The notes under the pieces were generated by a model. That model saw nothing but the letters and a program-made list of their open reading frames with translations. It searched no databases and was not told where the DNA came from. This document shows positions 1 through 7,720 of a stretch of 64,000 nucleotides of DNA, in pieces. Both the position numbers and the translations under genes were made by a program. This DNA is from Pseudomonas mosselii (GTDB taxonomy: Bacteria > Pseudomonadota > Gammaproteobacteria > Pseudomonadales > Pseudomonadaceae), in NCBI RefSeq assembly GCF_005796105.1, contig NZ_VAUO01000003.1, positions 294,865 to 358,864 of the forward strand, in the 5' to 3' direction. Every line of letters starts with the position of its first letter. The stretch's first letter is position 1.

Positions 1-125
1 CGCGTAGCCCAATGCGCCAGCATGAGCCTCCACATCGACTGATCGCAGCCAAACCCATGGGACAAGATCAAGGTGGCGCTGCCATCACCGATGATATGTA
101 AGTTATTACGCTTGTGCAGGCTCAT
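1..125 (-). CDS. alpha/beta hydrolase, RsbQ-like, N-terminal fragment (cut by window edge)
   Basis: Reading the minus strand from an ATG at 125 gives about 41 codons without a stop up to the window edge. The peptide contains SHGFGCDQSMWR. This is the oxyanion-loop HGFG and following segment typical of the RsbQ/KAI2-like alpha/beta hydrolases, where it lies 15-30 residues from the N-terminus, as it does here. The catalytic Ser, Asp and His would lie outside the window. A weak AGGGT precedes the ATG. The family hydrolyses small hydrophobic ligands, and in Bacillus RsbQ works with a PAS-domain phosphatase; whether such a partner exists here cannot be seen. Too short for most ORF callers, but the motif makes it convincing. 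Confidence 0.75.
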   Translation of the reverse strand, partial: MSLHKRNNLHIIGDGSATLILSHGFGCDQSMWRLMLAHWAT

Positions 126-475
126 GCATACCCTGGTTAGATTCGGCAATGTGCTGGGAGGTAATGGCCCGTCCATCTTGCCCAGAGAGGATAGTTGGAT
201 GTTGGACGCGTGAACGGCAGGCATGACTTGCGCATGCCGCTGGCACCACGCCCACCGGCATTCGACGTACACTTGGCCACCATACGCGATACGCTCGGAC
301 AAAGCCCGCGTTCTGGCACGACACGCCAGTCCAATCGCGGCCTACGTCGGCAAAGGCTCTGCAACGGGCGAGCAGCAGGTCGCGTGGATGGGCGTGCAGG
401 GATGGGAAATGCGGCCTGAGCAGGCACGCCCAGCCTTCATGTGGGCGGCCCTGCCATCCGTCGGCCAGATGTGAG
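126..475. other. intergenic region without a recognised gene
   Basis: About 350 nt between the hydrolase start and the receptor terminator. Short open frames exist on both strands (up to about 96 codons) but none has a recognisable motif or a convincing ribosome binding site. They overlap one another as GC-rich random frames do. No REP element is visible here. It probably holds the hydrolase promoter. Confidence 0.5.
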
Positions 476-496
476 AAGCCCGCTTGCGCGGGCTTT
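476..496 (-). terminator. hairpin terminator after the TonB-dependent receptor gene
   Basis: AAGCCCGC at 476-483 pairs with GCGGGCTT at 488-495 around a TTGC loop, 7 nt beyond the receptor stop codon. There is no T-run on the receptor strand, so it would be a weak intrinsic terminator. Confidence 0.6.
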
Positions 497-501
497 GTGC
501 G

Positions 502-2778
502 TCAGAACGAGGTGCTCACCGTCAGCGACAGGTTACGCGGATCGCCATAAATGGCCCCGGCATAGAACCCGTAACGGGTGTAGTAGTGCTTGTCGAACAG
601 GTTGTTGGCATTGAGGGTGACGGCGGTCTGGTCGGTTAACTGGTACTTGGCCATGGCGTTCCAGATCGCATACCCCGACCAGTTCACGTCGGTCGCACTG
701 CGGCTGACGCCATTGGTCGGCTGGCCGGCCGGGCTGGACAGCGCGCGGATATTGGTTTGCGCACTCACGCCAGTGCCCAGGGTCAGGCGCTCCAACGGGC
801 CGGACAGACGATAGGTGGTCGAGGCCTTGAACAGGTGCGACGGGTCGCTCAGGCCATCGCTGTCGACGCGGCGGAAGTGCAGGTAGGTATAGCCGGCGTA
901 CACGTTCCAGTTCGGGGTCAGCGCGCCGGCCACTTCCAGGTCGATACCGTCGGTTTCCTGGCCGGAGCCTGCGGTGTAGGCCTGCGCACCGGTCGGGGTG
1001 GTCAAGGCGCCATCGAGGACAGCTTTGTTTTCCTGCTTGGTGCGGAAATACGCCGCCGAGGCGTTCAACCGGCCATCGAACCAAGCGCCTTTGATACCGG
1101 TTTCGTAGCTCTGCCCACGGATCGGCTCGACCGCGCTGCCGTTGACCGTCAGTTGGGTCTGCGGGTTGAAGATATCGGTGTAGCTGGCGTACACCGAGTA
1201 GGTATCGTTCAGGTCATACACCACGCCCAGGTACGGCGTGACGATGCCGTTGTTCTGTCGGTTGGTGCGCGCACCGGTGAGCGCCAGGGTGGTCGAGGAA
1301 TAGTCGGTGACGCGCGCGCCGAGGATGACCGACAGCGGGTCGGTGATGCTCAAGCGGGTAGCGGCATACATACCCTGCAGGCGCGTGGTGGTCTTGGTGT
1401 GACGGCCCGTGCGCGAGGCCAGCAGTTGGTAGTCGTCGTCGACACCGTTGCCCCAGTCGCTGATGGGCAGGCCGTTGTTGGCGCGGAACTGGCAGCCCGC
1501 CAGGTCGTTGCGGGTGATGCCATCGCCCACCATGGTGCAGTCGTACTCCGGCGACCAAGCCACGGTACGGCTGTCGTTGTAACCGACCATCGCCTGATGG
1601 GTGCGGCCAAACAGCTGGAACGGACCGGATAGATCGATCTGCGCCGATTGCTGGGTGGTGTCGGTGGAGCTGTGCAGGCCGTTGAGCACCGCGCCGCTGC
1701 CGTCCTGGTCCCAGTAGCCGCCGTAGTTGCCGCCACCGGCCGAGTTGACCTTGGCCAGGCCGCGGTGGTTGAGCACCTCGCTGGTGCTCTGGGCAACTTT
1801 CAGGTCCAGGCTCCAGTCGTTGTCGAAACGGTGCGCCAGCGAGCCGAAGGCGGTACGGGTGATGTACTCCCCGAAGCTCCAGCTAGGCACCAGGTTGCTG
1901 CTGCGCGGCAGGTCGGTCTTGCTGCCGTCGGCGTACCAGATCGGGATGTTGGCGCCCCAGCCACCACCGACGATCTTGTTGTACTCGTACTGGTAGCCGG
2001 CGCCGAGGGTGGTGGCGTCGTCCAGGTCGAATTCGAAGTTGGCCAGCGCGGCGCGCGAGCGGTTGGACTGGTTGTCGCGGAAGGAGTTGGCGTCTTCCTG
2101 GGTCATCACGAAACGCGAGCGCAGGCGGCCGTCTTCGGACAGCGGCAGGTTCAGGTCGGCGCCCAGACGGCGTTTGTCCCAGCTGCCGTAAGTGGCGTAG
2201 GCACTGCCGCCAAAGGTCTTGGTCGGGGCCTTGCGGATCAGGTTGACGGTGGCCGACGGGTCACCGGTGCCGCCGAGCAGGCCGTTGGCACCGCGCACGA
2301 TGTCGATACGCTCGTACAGGTCCATGTTCAACGCGTTGCCGCCACCCGCAAAGTCCGAGCCGCCCTGGAACTGCAAGCCGTCGATCTTCCAGTTGCTGAT
2401 GGAGTAGCCTCGGGCGCGAAAATCGGTACGGCCACCCACTTCGCTCTTGCTCGCGGTGACGCCCGGCGTGGTCTCTAGCGCCTGCTCGATGTTTTGCACG
2501 CCGCGATCGTCCATCTGCTCACGGGTGATGGTGGTGACCGATTGCGGGGTTTGTCGCGGCGTCAGCTTCAGGCCCGTGGAACTGCGCGTGCTCTCGACGG
2601 TGTAGCCAATCTGGCCGGTCTCGTCGGCCACCGGCAGTGCGCTGCTGTCGATGTTGGTGGCGTCCAGCTCCAGCACCTGGCCCTCGGCCGCAGCGGTGCC
2701 AGACAGCCCGAGGGCAACGAAGAAGGCAAGCGGGGTGAGGCGGCTGCCGCCTCGAGTGAACAGGGATGTGTCGTTCAT
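502..2778 (-). CDS. TonB-dependent siderophore receptor
   Basis: 758-aa outer-membrane receptor for active uptake of a ferric siderophore. A signal peptide ends near TAAA-EGQ (about residue 31). A TonB-box/plug region follows (TPQSVTTITREQM, then DFRARGYSISNWKIDGL and VRGANGLLGG...GDPSATVNLIRK, all classic siderophore-receptor plug motifs), then a 22-strand barrel ending in the aromatic SLTVSTSF. There is no N-terminal STN signalling domain, so control by a sigma/anti-sigma pair is unlikely. The divergent two-component system next door is the probable regulator, as for PfeA/PfeRS and PirA/PirRS in P. aeruginosa. I chose the ATG at 2778, which has AAGAG upstream; an in-frame ATG at 2796 lacks a Shine-Dalgarno. 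The substrate cannot be named from sequence. Confidence 0.92.
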   Translation of the reverse strand: MNDTSLFTRGGSRLTPLAFFVALGLSGTAAAEGQVLELDATNIDSSALPVADETGQIGYTVESTRSSTGLKLTPRQTPQSVTTITREQMDDRGVQNIEQALETTPGVTASKSEVGGRTDFRARGYSISNWKIDGLQFQGGSDFAGGGNALNMDLYERIDIVRGANGLLGGTGDPSATVNLIRKAPTKTFGGSAYATYGSWDKRRLGADLNLPLSEDGRLRSRFVMTQEDANSFRDNQSNRSRAALANFEFDLDDATTLGAGYQYEYNKIVGGGWGANIPIWYADGSKTDLPRSSNLVPSWSFGEYITRTAFGSLAHRFDNDWSLDLKVAQSTSEVLNHRGLAKVNSAGGGNYGGYWDQDGSGAVLNGLHSSTDTTQQSAQIDLSGPFQLFGRTHQAMVGYNDSRTVAWSPEYDCTMVGDGITRNDLAGCQFRANNGLPISDWGNGVDDDYQLLASRTGRHTKTTTRLQGMYAATRLSITDPLSVILGARVTDYSSTTLALTGARTNRQNNGIVTPYLGVVYDLNDTYSVYASYTDIFNPQTQLTVNGSAVEPIRGQSYETGIKGAWFDGRLNASAAYFRTKQENKAVLDGALTTPTGAQAYTAGSGQETDGIDLEVAGALTPNWNVYAGYTYLHFRRVDSDGLSDPSHLFKASTTYRLSGPLERLTLGTGVSAQTNIRALSSPAGQPTNGVSRSATDVNWSGYAIWNAMAKYQLTDQTAVTLNANNLFDKHYYTRYGFYAGAIYGDPRNLSLTVSTSF

Positions 2779-2896
2779 GATGCTCTTGCGTACCATTTGG
2801 GAAGGCTTCGTATTCGCAGATGATTTTTTGTTACGATTCTAGGCATCCGCCTTTTACGCTCCATGCCCGGCATGTACGGGTATGTAATGGGATGTA
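2779..2896. promoter_or_regulatory. divergent promoter region, receptor gene / two-component system
   Basis: 118 nt, partly AT-rich (a run of T at 2822-2828). Two direct copies of ATGTAATG lie at 2882-2889 and 2892-2899, 10 bp apart from start to start. That spacing suits an OmpR-family response-regulator dimer, and the second copy contains the predicted regulator start codon. I found no good Fur box. Confidence 0.4.
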
Positions 2897-3655
2897 ATGA
2901 GCGCCGAGGTTTCTTCTCTACAGGTACAGCCACAGATGAGCATGACCCTGCTGGTCGTCGATGATGACGACGAGATCCGCGAACTTCTCTGCGATTACCT
3001 CACCGACGCCGGCTACCAGGCCCTGGCAGCCGCCGACGGTGAGCAGATGCACGCGCAACTGGCGCGCCACAAGGTCGACCTGGTGGTACTCGACCTGATG
3101 CTGCCGGGCGAGGACGGCCTCAGCCTGTGCCGGCAGTTGCAGGCCCAGCCGGGGCTGGCGGTGATCATGCTGTCGGCCAAGGGCAGCGCCCTGGACCGCA
3201 TCATCGGCCTGGAGGTAGGCGCCGACGATTACCTGGCCAAGCCCTTCGAGCCACGTGAGCTGGTGGCGCGGATCAAGGCGGTGTTGCGCCGCCCGCAGCG
3301 TCTTGAGCCCAGCCCCGAGCAAAACGACGGTGAGCCACAGTGCTTCGCCGGTTTTCGTCTGGACCCGGTCACGCGCCTGCTGACCCACCCCGACGGCCAG
3401 GCGCTGACCCTGCCGCGCTCTGATTACCGGGTGTTGCGTGAACTGCTCGAAGCCAACAACCGCGTGGTCTCGCGTGATCACCTCACGCGTTGCGCGTTTG
3501 GCCGTGACCACCTGCCCGACGACCGTTCCGTGGACATGTGCATCAGCCGCCTGCGCCAGCAACTGCGCCGTGCGCCCGGAGCAACCGCGCAGATCCTCAC
3601 CATTCGCAACGAAGGCTACCTGCTGAGCCTGAGCCGCGACGCGTCGGACGCCTGA
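2897..3655 (+). CDS. OmpR/PhoB-family response regulator
   Basis: 252-aa two-component regulator. An N-terminal receiver domain (about residues 15-130) has the acidic cluster VVDDDDE, phospho-acceptor Asp66 in VVLDLMLPGEDG, and the conserved Lys in LSAKGS. A C-terminal winged-helix DNA-binding domain (about 150-247) ends LTIRNEGYLL. It is followed after 1 nt by its histidine kinase gene, so the two are translationally coupled. The divergent receptor gene is the likely target. The start is uncertain: ATG at 2897 has no clear Shine-Dalgarno, and ATG at 2936 or 2942 would begin close to the domain boundary, as in many relatives. Confidence 0.93.
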   Translation: MSAEVSSLQVQPQMSMTLLVVDDDDEIRELLCDYLTDAGYQALAAADGEQMHAQLARHKVDLVVLDLMLPGEDGLSLCRQLQAQPGLAVIMLSAKGSALDRIIGLEVGADDYLAKPFEPRELVARIKAVLRRPQRLEPSPEQNDGEPQCFAGFRLDPVTRLLTHPDGQALTLPRSDYRVLRELLEANNRVVSRDHLTRCAFGRDHLPDDRSVDMCISRLRQQLRRAPGATAQILTIRNEGYLLSLSRDASDA

Positions 3656-3656
3656 G

Positions 3657-5039
3657 GTGCGCTTGCTCCGCCGGCTGTGGCCGCGCACCTTGTTCGGCCA
3701 ACTGCTGCTGATCATGATCAGCGGCACGTTGCTGATCCAACTGCTGTCCAGCAGCATCTGGTTCGATGTGCGCTTTGCCCAAGTGCTGGAGGCGCCGGTG
3801 CGCCTGATCGCCGTGCGCAGCGCCCCGCTGATCGCCCAAGCCCAGTGCCATGCCGGAACGCTGCCGGTGCCTCGGTATTACCACCTGCGCTGCGCGCAAA
3901 GCCTGCCGGCAGCGCAAGCCGACGACCGTCGCGCTCGCCGCCGTGTCGAGCTGTTGCTACAGCAGGCCCTGGCCTATGAGCTGGGTCGCGATTCCCAGGT
4001 GCGGTTGCTGAAGGTGCAACTGACCAACGAGTTGGGCCAGCCGATCGTCTGGCGCAGCCTGTTCGGCCTGCGTACCGCCCAGGCGCATATCGAGTTCGCC
4101 GTGCCGTTGGCCGACGGCCACTGGCTGACCATCGACGGCCAGGAGTTGCAAGGCTGGAGTGGCGAGTCGGCCTGGGTGCTGATCAGCGACTACCTGCTGC
4201 GGGTCTATGCGCTGCGTATCGTCGCCGTGCTGCTGGTGTGCCTGGTGGCCGTGCGCCTGTGCCTGCGCCCGGTACGTCGCCTGGCCGAAGCGGCGCGGGG
4301 CCTGGGCCGCAACCTGGAGCAGGCGCCGTTGCCACTGGATGGCCCGGAGGAGGTGCGCCAGGCCGCGCAGGCGTTCAACGCCATGCAGCAGCGACTGATC
4401 GCCATGGTCAGCGACAAGGCCTATTTCCTTGCGGCCGTGTCTCACGATTTGCGTACCCCGCTGACGCGCATGCGCCTGCGCCTGGAGCGGCTGGAAGATG
4501 GCGAGCACAAGGAGCGCCTGCGTCAGAACATCGCGCAAATGGACGGCATGATCGGCCAGGTGCTCGACTACCTGCGCGCTGGCGAACAGCGCAACCTGCA
4601 AACAGTGGACCTCGACCGCCTGGTAACGCGCCTGTGCGCGGATCTGGCCAGCGCCGAGGAACCGCTGCCGGTGCACGGCCAAGGCGGTAAGGTGCAGGTC
4701 GACGCCTTGCTGCTGCAACGTTGCCTGCAAAACCTGCTGACCAACGCACTGCGCTATGCCCGCGATGTTTCAGTCACGCTGGACGTCGCGGTTTCTGAGG
4801 TGTACATCCAAGTAGACGATCGCGGTCCCGGCATCGCGCCGACCTTGATGGCCACCGTTACCGACCCGTTCGTACGCGGCGAGGGCTCGCGCAACCAGGC
4901 ATCCGGGGGTTACGGCCTGGGCTTGAGCATCGCCCAGCGCATTGCGGCCAGCCATGGTGGGGAGTTGGTGCTGAACAATCGTGAAGGTGGCGGATTACGG
5001 GCCAGTGTACGGCTGCCCAAAGGCGGCCCAGCCGCTTGA
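3657..5039 (+). CDS. sensor histidine kinase (HAMP, HisKA, HATPase_c)
   Basis: 460-aa inner-membrane sensor kinase with a GTG start directly after the response-regulator stop. TM1 is about residues 12-34, a periplasmic loop of about 145 residues contains Cys64 and Cys79, and TM2 is about 184-204, followed by a HAMP linker. The HisKA box is FLAAVSHDLRTPLTRMR with phospho-accepting His263. The ATP-binding domain has the N box (NLLTNALRYA), D box (DDRGPGI) and G box (GYGLGLSIA). It presumably senses a signal linked to the siderophore receptor across the divergent promoter. The periplasmic domain matches no input domain I can name. Confidence 0.93.
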   Translation: MRLLRRLWPRTLFGQLLLIMISGTLLIQLLSSSIWFDVRFAQVLEAPVRLIAVRSAPLIAQAQCHAGTLPVPRYYHLRCAQSLPAAQADDRRARRRVELLLQQALAYELGRDSQVRLLKVQLTNELGQPIVWRSLFGLRTAQAHIEFAVPLADGHWLTIDGQELQGWSGESAWVLISDYLLRVYALRIVAVLLVCLVAVRLCLRPVRRLAEAARGLGRNLEQAPLPLDGPEEVRQAAQAFNAMQQRLIAMVSDKAYFLAAVSHDLRTPLTRMRLRLERLEDGEHKERLRQNIAQMDGMIGQVLDYLRAGEQRNLQTVDLDRLVTRLCADLASAEEPLPVHGQGGKVQVDALLLQRCLQNLLTNALRYARDVSVTLDVAVSEVYIQVDDRGPGIAPTLMATVTDPFVRGEGSRNQASGGYGLGLSIAQRIAASHGGELVLNNREGGGLRASVRLPKGGPAA

Positions 5040-5084
5040 TACCCGCAGGACTGCGCCAAATCCCGAGTTCACCGACGCCTCCGT

Positions 5085-5132
5085 GTAGGCGCGGCCTTGT
5101 GCCGCGAACACCGGCAAAGCCGGTGCCATCTA
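5085..5132. repeat. REP element
   Basis: Contains GCGCGGCCTTGTGCCGCGA followed by the small hairpin ACCGGCAAAGCCGGT. This is the standard P. putida REP layout and lies 46 nt after the kinase stop. Confidence 0.75.
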
Positions 5133-5180
5133 TCACATCGCCTGACTAACGGTGACCCGGCACTCCGCTAACCCCTCTCT

Positions 5181-5397
5181 CATAGAACTACACATAACTT
5201 GTTGATTTAGCAGGGACCTGTGGGAGCGGGCTTGCCCGCGAACACCGGCGAAGCCGGTGCCATACACCGGGTCACCTTCTTCGCGGGCAAGTCGGGGCGC
5301 CGAACCGCCGCTCCCACAGAGTACGCTGCGCGCTTGCGAAATCAGTTCTCTGCGCGACAGCGCAGCCCTAAAGGGCTGGGTGATCTCCTACAGGAGC
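5181..5397. repeat. left copy of a 216-bp inverted repeat (composite REP element)
   Basis: Starts CATAGAACTACACATAACTT and continues through a REP pair (GGGAGCGGGCTTGCCCGCG ... CCGCTCCCACAG). It ends in a distinct module containing ATCAGTTCTCTGCGCGACAG and AGCCCTAAAGGGCT. The reverse complement of 10712-10926 matches it over its whole length; the outer 40 bp differ at 4 positions. Together the two copies bracket the 5.4-10.7 kb island. Confidence 0.8.
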
Positions 5398-5560
5398 CTG
5401 CGATCGAGTGGTGGTTCTGTACGACATTTCCGAATCTGCAACCAAATACTTCAGCGTGGAGCAGCTTCGGACCTATCCTACGCCGGTCCCAGAAGCTTCA
5501 GCGTTGCCGGCCAATCTCACCGGGAATACTGTCCTCAGGTCGCCTAAAACGCGGCCGGGT

Positions 5561-5730
5561 GTGAGAACCCGAGGACAAAGTTTGTTGCTTTCATGGCAGC
5601 CACGATGCGGGCAGACCTCGGTCTGGCCGGGTTCCTTTGTCCCTCGGTTTCTCACCCCGCTCGTGGCCGCCACCCAATCCGGTGAGAAAGATCAGGTGGT
5701 GGTCTGTTCAAACGGACAGAGGACCATCAC
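5561..5730 (+). promoter_or_regulatory. structured 5' leader of the DUF6124 gene with sequestered ribosome binding site
   Basis: Five helices can be drawn by eye. H1 pairs 5561-5580 with 5635-5655 (about 19 pairs). Inside it, H4 is a hairpin at about 5608-5628 built on CAGACC/GGTCTG. H2 pairs 5594-5605 with 5661-5672 (11 of 12) and would form a pseudoknot with H1. H3 pairs 5648-5656 with 5681-5689 perfectly and is mutually exclusive with the 3' part of H1. H5 is a hairpin 5696-5730 (9 + 5 pairs, AAAC loop) whose 3' arm carries the AGAGGA Shine-Dalgarno of the ATG at 5732. The alternative pairings suggest a switch controlling translation. I do not recognise it as a named riboswitch class. Confidence 0.6.
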
Positions 5731-5731
5731 G

Positions 5732-6007
5732 ATGAAAAAACAAGTACCTGATCCACCCCGCAACAAGCCGCCCATCTCCCCCTTCTTCACCGTCCGCACC
5801 GACATGTACCCTCCCGACGCCCTGATACACATCACCGAGCTATTACGCGGCGTCTCGCAAGTCATCGACGAACACTGCCGCAACCACACCGACCAACCCG
5901 GCATGAGCATGCTGGCCAACGCCGCCCACGCCACCGACATCGCCCGCGCGCTGAGCGAGCATGTACTGGGCACCCTGGACATGGCCAAACTCAGAGGCGA
6001 GGCATGA
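5732..6007 (+). CDS. DUF6124 family protein
   Basis: 91-aa protein beginning MKKQVPDPPRNK. It has a proline-rich N-terminus, then a helical region with several small and acidic residues. It matches what I know of DUF6124, a short uncharacterised family largely confined to Pseudomonas and usually found beside DUF3077. No signal peptide or membrane segment is seen. The frame stays open back to 5408, but the true start is the ATG at 5732, which has an AGAGGA Shine-Dalgarno held in a hairpin. The stop is separated by one nucleotide from the next gene, so the pair is translationally coupled. Confidence 0.8.
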   Translation: MKKQVPDPPRNKPPISPFFTVRTDMYPPDALIHITELLRGVSQVIDEHCRNHTDQPGMSMLANAAHATDIARALSEHVLGTLDMAKLRGEA

Positions 6008-6008
6008 C

Positions 6009-6281
6009 ATGGAAAACACCACGCCAAGCGCCGTGACTGCCGGGGTCGAAACCCTGCTCGACGCCGGCAGCCCATCGATGCCGCTACTGCGGGTCATGCC
6101 GGGTATTCCCATCGAAGATGCCTACGAGCAGGTGTCGATACTGCTGGGCTACATCAAGCACCTGATCCGCGAAGGCGATGCGCAGGATGACCACAAGCTG
6201 CTGGGCGCCGCCGACTACCTGAGCACCCTGGCCAAGGCGCTGATGAACGATATCGAAATAGCCCGCAACCGGCGGTATTGA
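6009..6281 (+). CDS. DUF3077 domain-containing protein
   Basis: 90-aa soluble protein of unknown function with the DUF3077 pattern: PLLRVMPGIPIEDAYEQVSILLGYIKHLI, followed by a second helix (YLSTLAKALMNDIE). DUF3077 proteins are small, mostly pseudomonad, and often paired with DUF6124 as here. The start ATG at 6009 follows the upstream TGA after one nucleotide, so translation likely depends on the upstream gene and its structured leader. The predicted two-helix shape would suit a small binding or regulatory protein, but that is inference only. Confidence 0.8.
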   Translation: MENTTPSAVTAGVETLLDAGSPSMPLLRVMPGIPIEDAYEQVSILLGYIKHLIREGDAQDDHKLLGAADYLSTLAKALMNDIEIARNRRY

Positions 6282-6324
6282 GCGCTCCCTCATCGCGGGG
6301 CCGGCTAGCCCCGCGATCAGGCCC

Positions 6325-6792
6325 TCAGCCCCTGCGCCGACGAATCACCTTCGGACGTCGCGCCAGCGCTGCTCGATCGGCTTTGCGTTGTTGCCGATAC
6401 TCGAAAAGCTTCACGCGCATCTCTCGGTATCGGGCGCTGTTGAGCACAAGAAGCCCGAGTAATCCCGTGAACAGGATGCTTGTGTAGACGAACCAATGCG
6501 GCCGGTAGGTATATGTGGGCAACACGATGAAAATGCTCGCGACATAAAACACCGCGACCAGCCAGGCCCCCCAATGACGACCTCTCACCACAGCGGCATG
6601 CGCGGTCACCAAAATGATCACCAGCGTAAAGAGGCTGAACGGATACACCGCATCCCGCGAGCACGCCTTGCAATAGGTGCCCCATACCAGAGAAAAGGTC
6701 GCAGCTGAGGCGTAGACAGATAGGAAGTAAGCAGCCATGAATCGTGAGAAGTAGCGCTGCATGAAATGTTGAAACTCGGGGCTTCGATTCAC
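6325..6792 (-). CDS. four-helix membrane protein, candidate immunity paralogue 5
   Basis: 155 aa from a GTG start. There are about four hydrophobic helices: FMAAYFLSVYASAATFSLVW, a second around FSLFTLVIILVTAHAAV, a third around WLVAVFYVASIFIV, and a fourth around ILFTGLLGLLVLN. The family signature is EF..FM.RYF near the N-terminus, AVVRGR.WG.W after helix 2, LNS.RYREMR..L after helix 4, then a basic tail (RRPKVIRRRRG). Five intact paralogues lie in this island, and this one is closest to the copy at 8776-9240. The start lies behind GAGGAAGTACCGG, a degenerate form of the 3' end of the 301-aa gene. Predicted inner-membrane protein. An immunity role is inferred from layout only. Confidence 0.75.
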   Translation of the reverse strand: MNRSPEFQHFMQRYFSRFMAAYFLSVYASAATFSLVWGTYCKACSRDAVYPFSLFTLVIILVTAHAAVVRGRHWGAWLVAVFYVASIFIVLPTYTYRPHWFVYTSILFTGLLGLLVLNSARYREMRVKLFEYRQQRKADRAALARRPKVIRRRRG

Positions 6793-6837
6793 CCGGTACT
6801 TCCTCTTGCAAGCCTGTGGACAAACACCCGCAAGCCA

Positions 6838-7266
6838 CTAAGGTTTACGACGCGCAGCCTGGCGCCTTTGACGATGCTCCGCCAGCACCTCACGCATTTC
6901 CCGATAACGCCTGCCGTTCATCAACAGCAGCGCCCCCAATGCAAACGCAATACTCGCGCAGAACAGAAACAGATGCGCACGCTCCCCATAGGTACCAATC
7001 ACCAGCACCACACAGGCCACACACATCGCTGCCACGATCCAAGTCCCCCACGCACGCCCCCGCACTACCGCGCCGTGGCCGAGCATGAACACCACCAGCA
7101 GCGCGACCAAGGTGGTGCGCATCTCGTCCTTGGTCCCCGCCCTGAACCAGGTGCCCCACACCAATACGAAGCTCCATGCCACTGCCACCAGCGAGGTAAA
7201 CCAAGCGCCAATGAAGACCCCAAAGTAACGCCTCACGAACTCCGTAAATTCCGGGCTTCGTCTCAC
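6838..7266 (-). CDS. four-helix membrane protein, candidate immunity paralogue 4
   Basis: 142 aa from GTG at 7266, with four hydrophobic segments. It has the family signature RSPEFTEFVRRYF, then HGAVVRGRAWGTW after helix 2, then LLLMNGRRYREMREVL and a basic tail. The open frame extends to 7353, but GTG at 7266 aligns with the start of the paralogues and has GAGGAGATC just upstream. That same stretch, in another frame, encodes the last residues (YEEITE-stop) of a 301-aa-type protein, so this gene seems to have kept the tail of a lost partner. Divergent in sequence from its neighbours, which suggests a different specificity if these are immunity proteins. Confidence 0.75.
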   Translation of the reverse strand: MRRSPEFTEFVRRYFGVFIGAWFTSLVAVAWSFVLVWGTWFRAGTKDEMRTTLVALLVVFMLGHGAVVRGRAWGTWIVAAMCVACVVLVIGTYGERAHLFLFCASIAFALGALLLMNGRRYREMREVLAEHRQRRQAARRKP

Positions 7267-7308
7267 TCCGTGATCTCCTCGTAAATACCCAATACCAGCC
7301 ACAAACGA
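7263..7308 (-). pseudogene. 3' stub of a lost 301-aa-type gene
   Basis: In the frame ending at TGA 7263-7265 the DNA reads SRLWLVLGIYEEITE-stop. The intact gene at 9708 ends VQSIAVGLYEEITE-stop and the one at 7720 ends VQSMVVGLYEEFEH-stop. Only about 15 codons of similarity remain, ending exactly where the next membrane-protein gene starts. Part of the match (GAGGAGATC) could be kept as a Shine-Dalgarno. Confidence 0.5.
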
Positions 7309-7309
7309 C

Positions 7310-7720
7310 TCAACGCTGCCGACGCAACTCCACCAGGCGCCGACGCATCTCACGATGTCGGCTACTGTTGAACACCAGCAGCGCCAGCAACGGCAGCGCG
7401 AGCATGGCCGCCAACAGCAAGGCGGGCAAACTGTTGCCGAACAGGCTTAGCGCCATCAGCAAGGTAGCAACCGGTACAGGTAAAACGGCCCACATCGCCC
7501 ATCTCCAGCCGCGGATCATCGCGAAGTGCCCAATGGACAACAGCAGCCCCAGGCTTGTGGTACCCAGCATGCTGTAAATCGGGTTATCAGGATGATTGCG
7601 CCAATGGCTGTCGATCCACATAGCCAGTGACAGCGCCACCGACATCACGCAGATGAAGAAACCCAGCAAGAACGTCGGAAAGTAACGACGCATGAAGGCA
7701 TGAAACTCTCCAAACTTCAT
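7310..7720 (-). CDS. four-helix membrane protein, candidate immunity paralogue 3
   Basis: 136 aa. The ATG at 7720 overlaps the stop of the upstream 301-aa gene (ATGA), so the two are translationally coupled. Hydrophobic helices lie at about residues 13-32, 50-68, 75-92 and 98-117. The family signature is present in a diverged form: FMRRYF near the N-terminus, GHFAMIRGWRWAMW after helix 2, VFNSSRHREMRRRL near the end. Direct coupling makes this the natural cognate partner of the 7720-8625 product. A decayed relative of this same subtype lies at 8650-8751. Confidence 0.78.
   Translation of the reverse strand: MKFGEFHAFMRRYFPTFLLGFFICVMSVALSLAMWIDSHWRNHPDNPIYSMLGTTSLGLLLSIGHFAMIRGWRWAMWAVLPVPVATLLMALSLFGNSLPALLLAAMLALPLLALLVFNSSRHREMRRRLVELRRQR

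Noticed and set aside
137..474. Short open frames (74-96 codons) left of the receptor gene
   Set aside because: They overlap on both strands, lack ribosome sites and show no motif; treated as non-coding.
2779..2896. Fur box upstream of the siderophore receptor
   Set aside because: No 19-bp match to GATAATGATAATCATTATC or its hexamer form could be found by eye.
5408..5731. N-terminal extension of the DUF6124 frame back to 5408
   Set aside because: The region forms the structured leader and the family begins at MKKQVPD. The upstream frame has no Shine-Dalgarno or domain.
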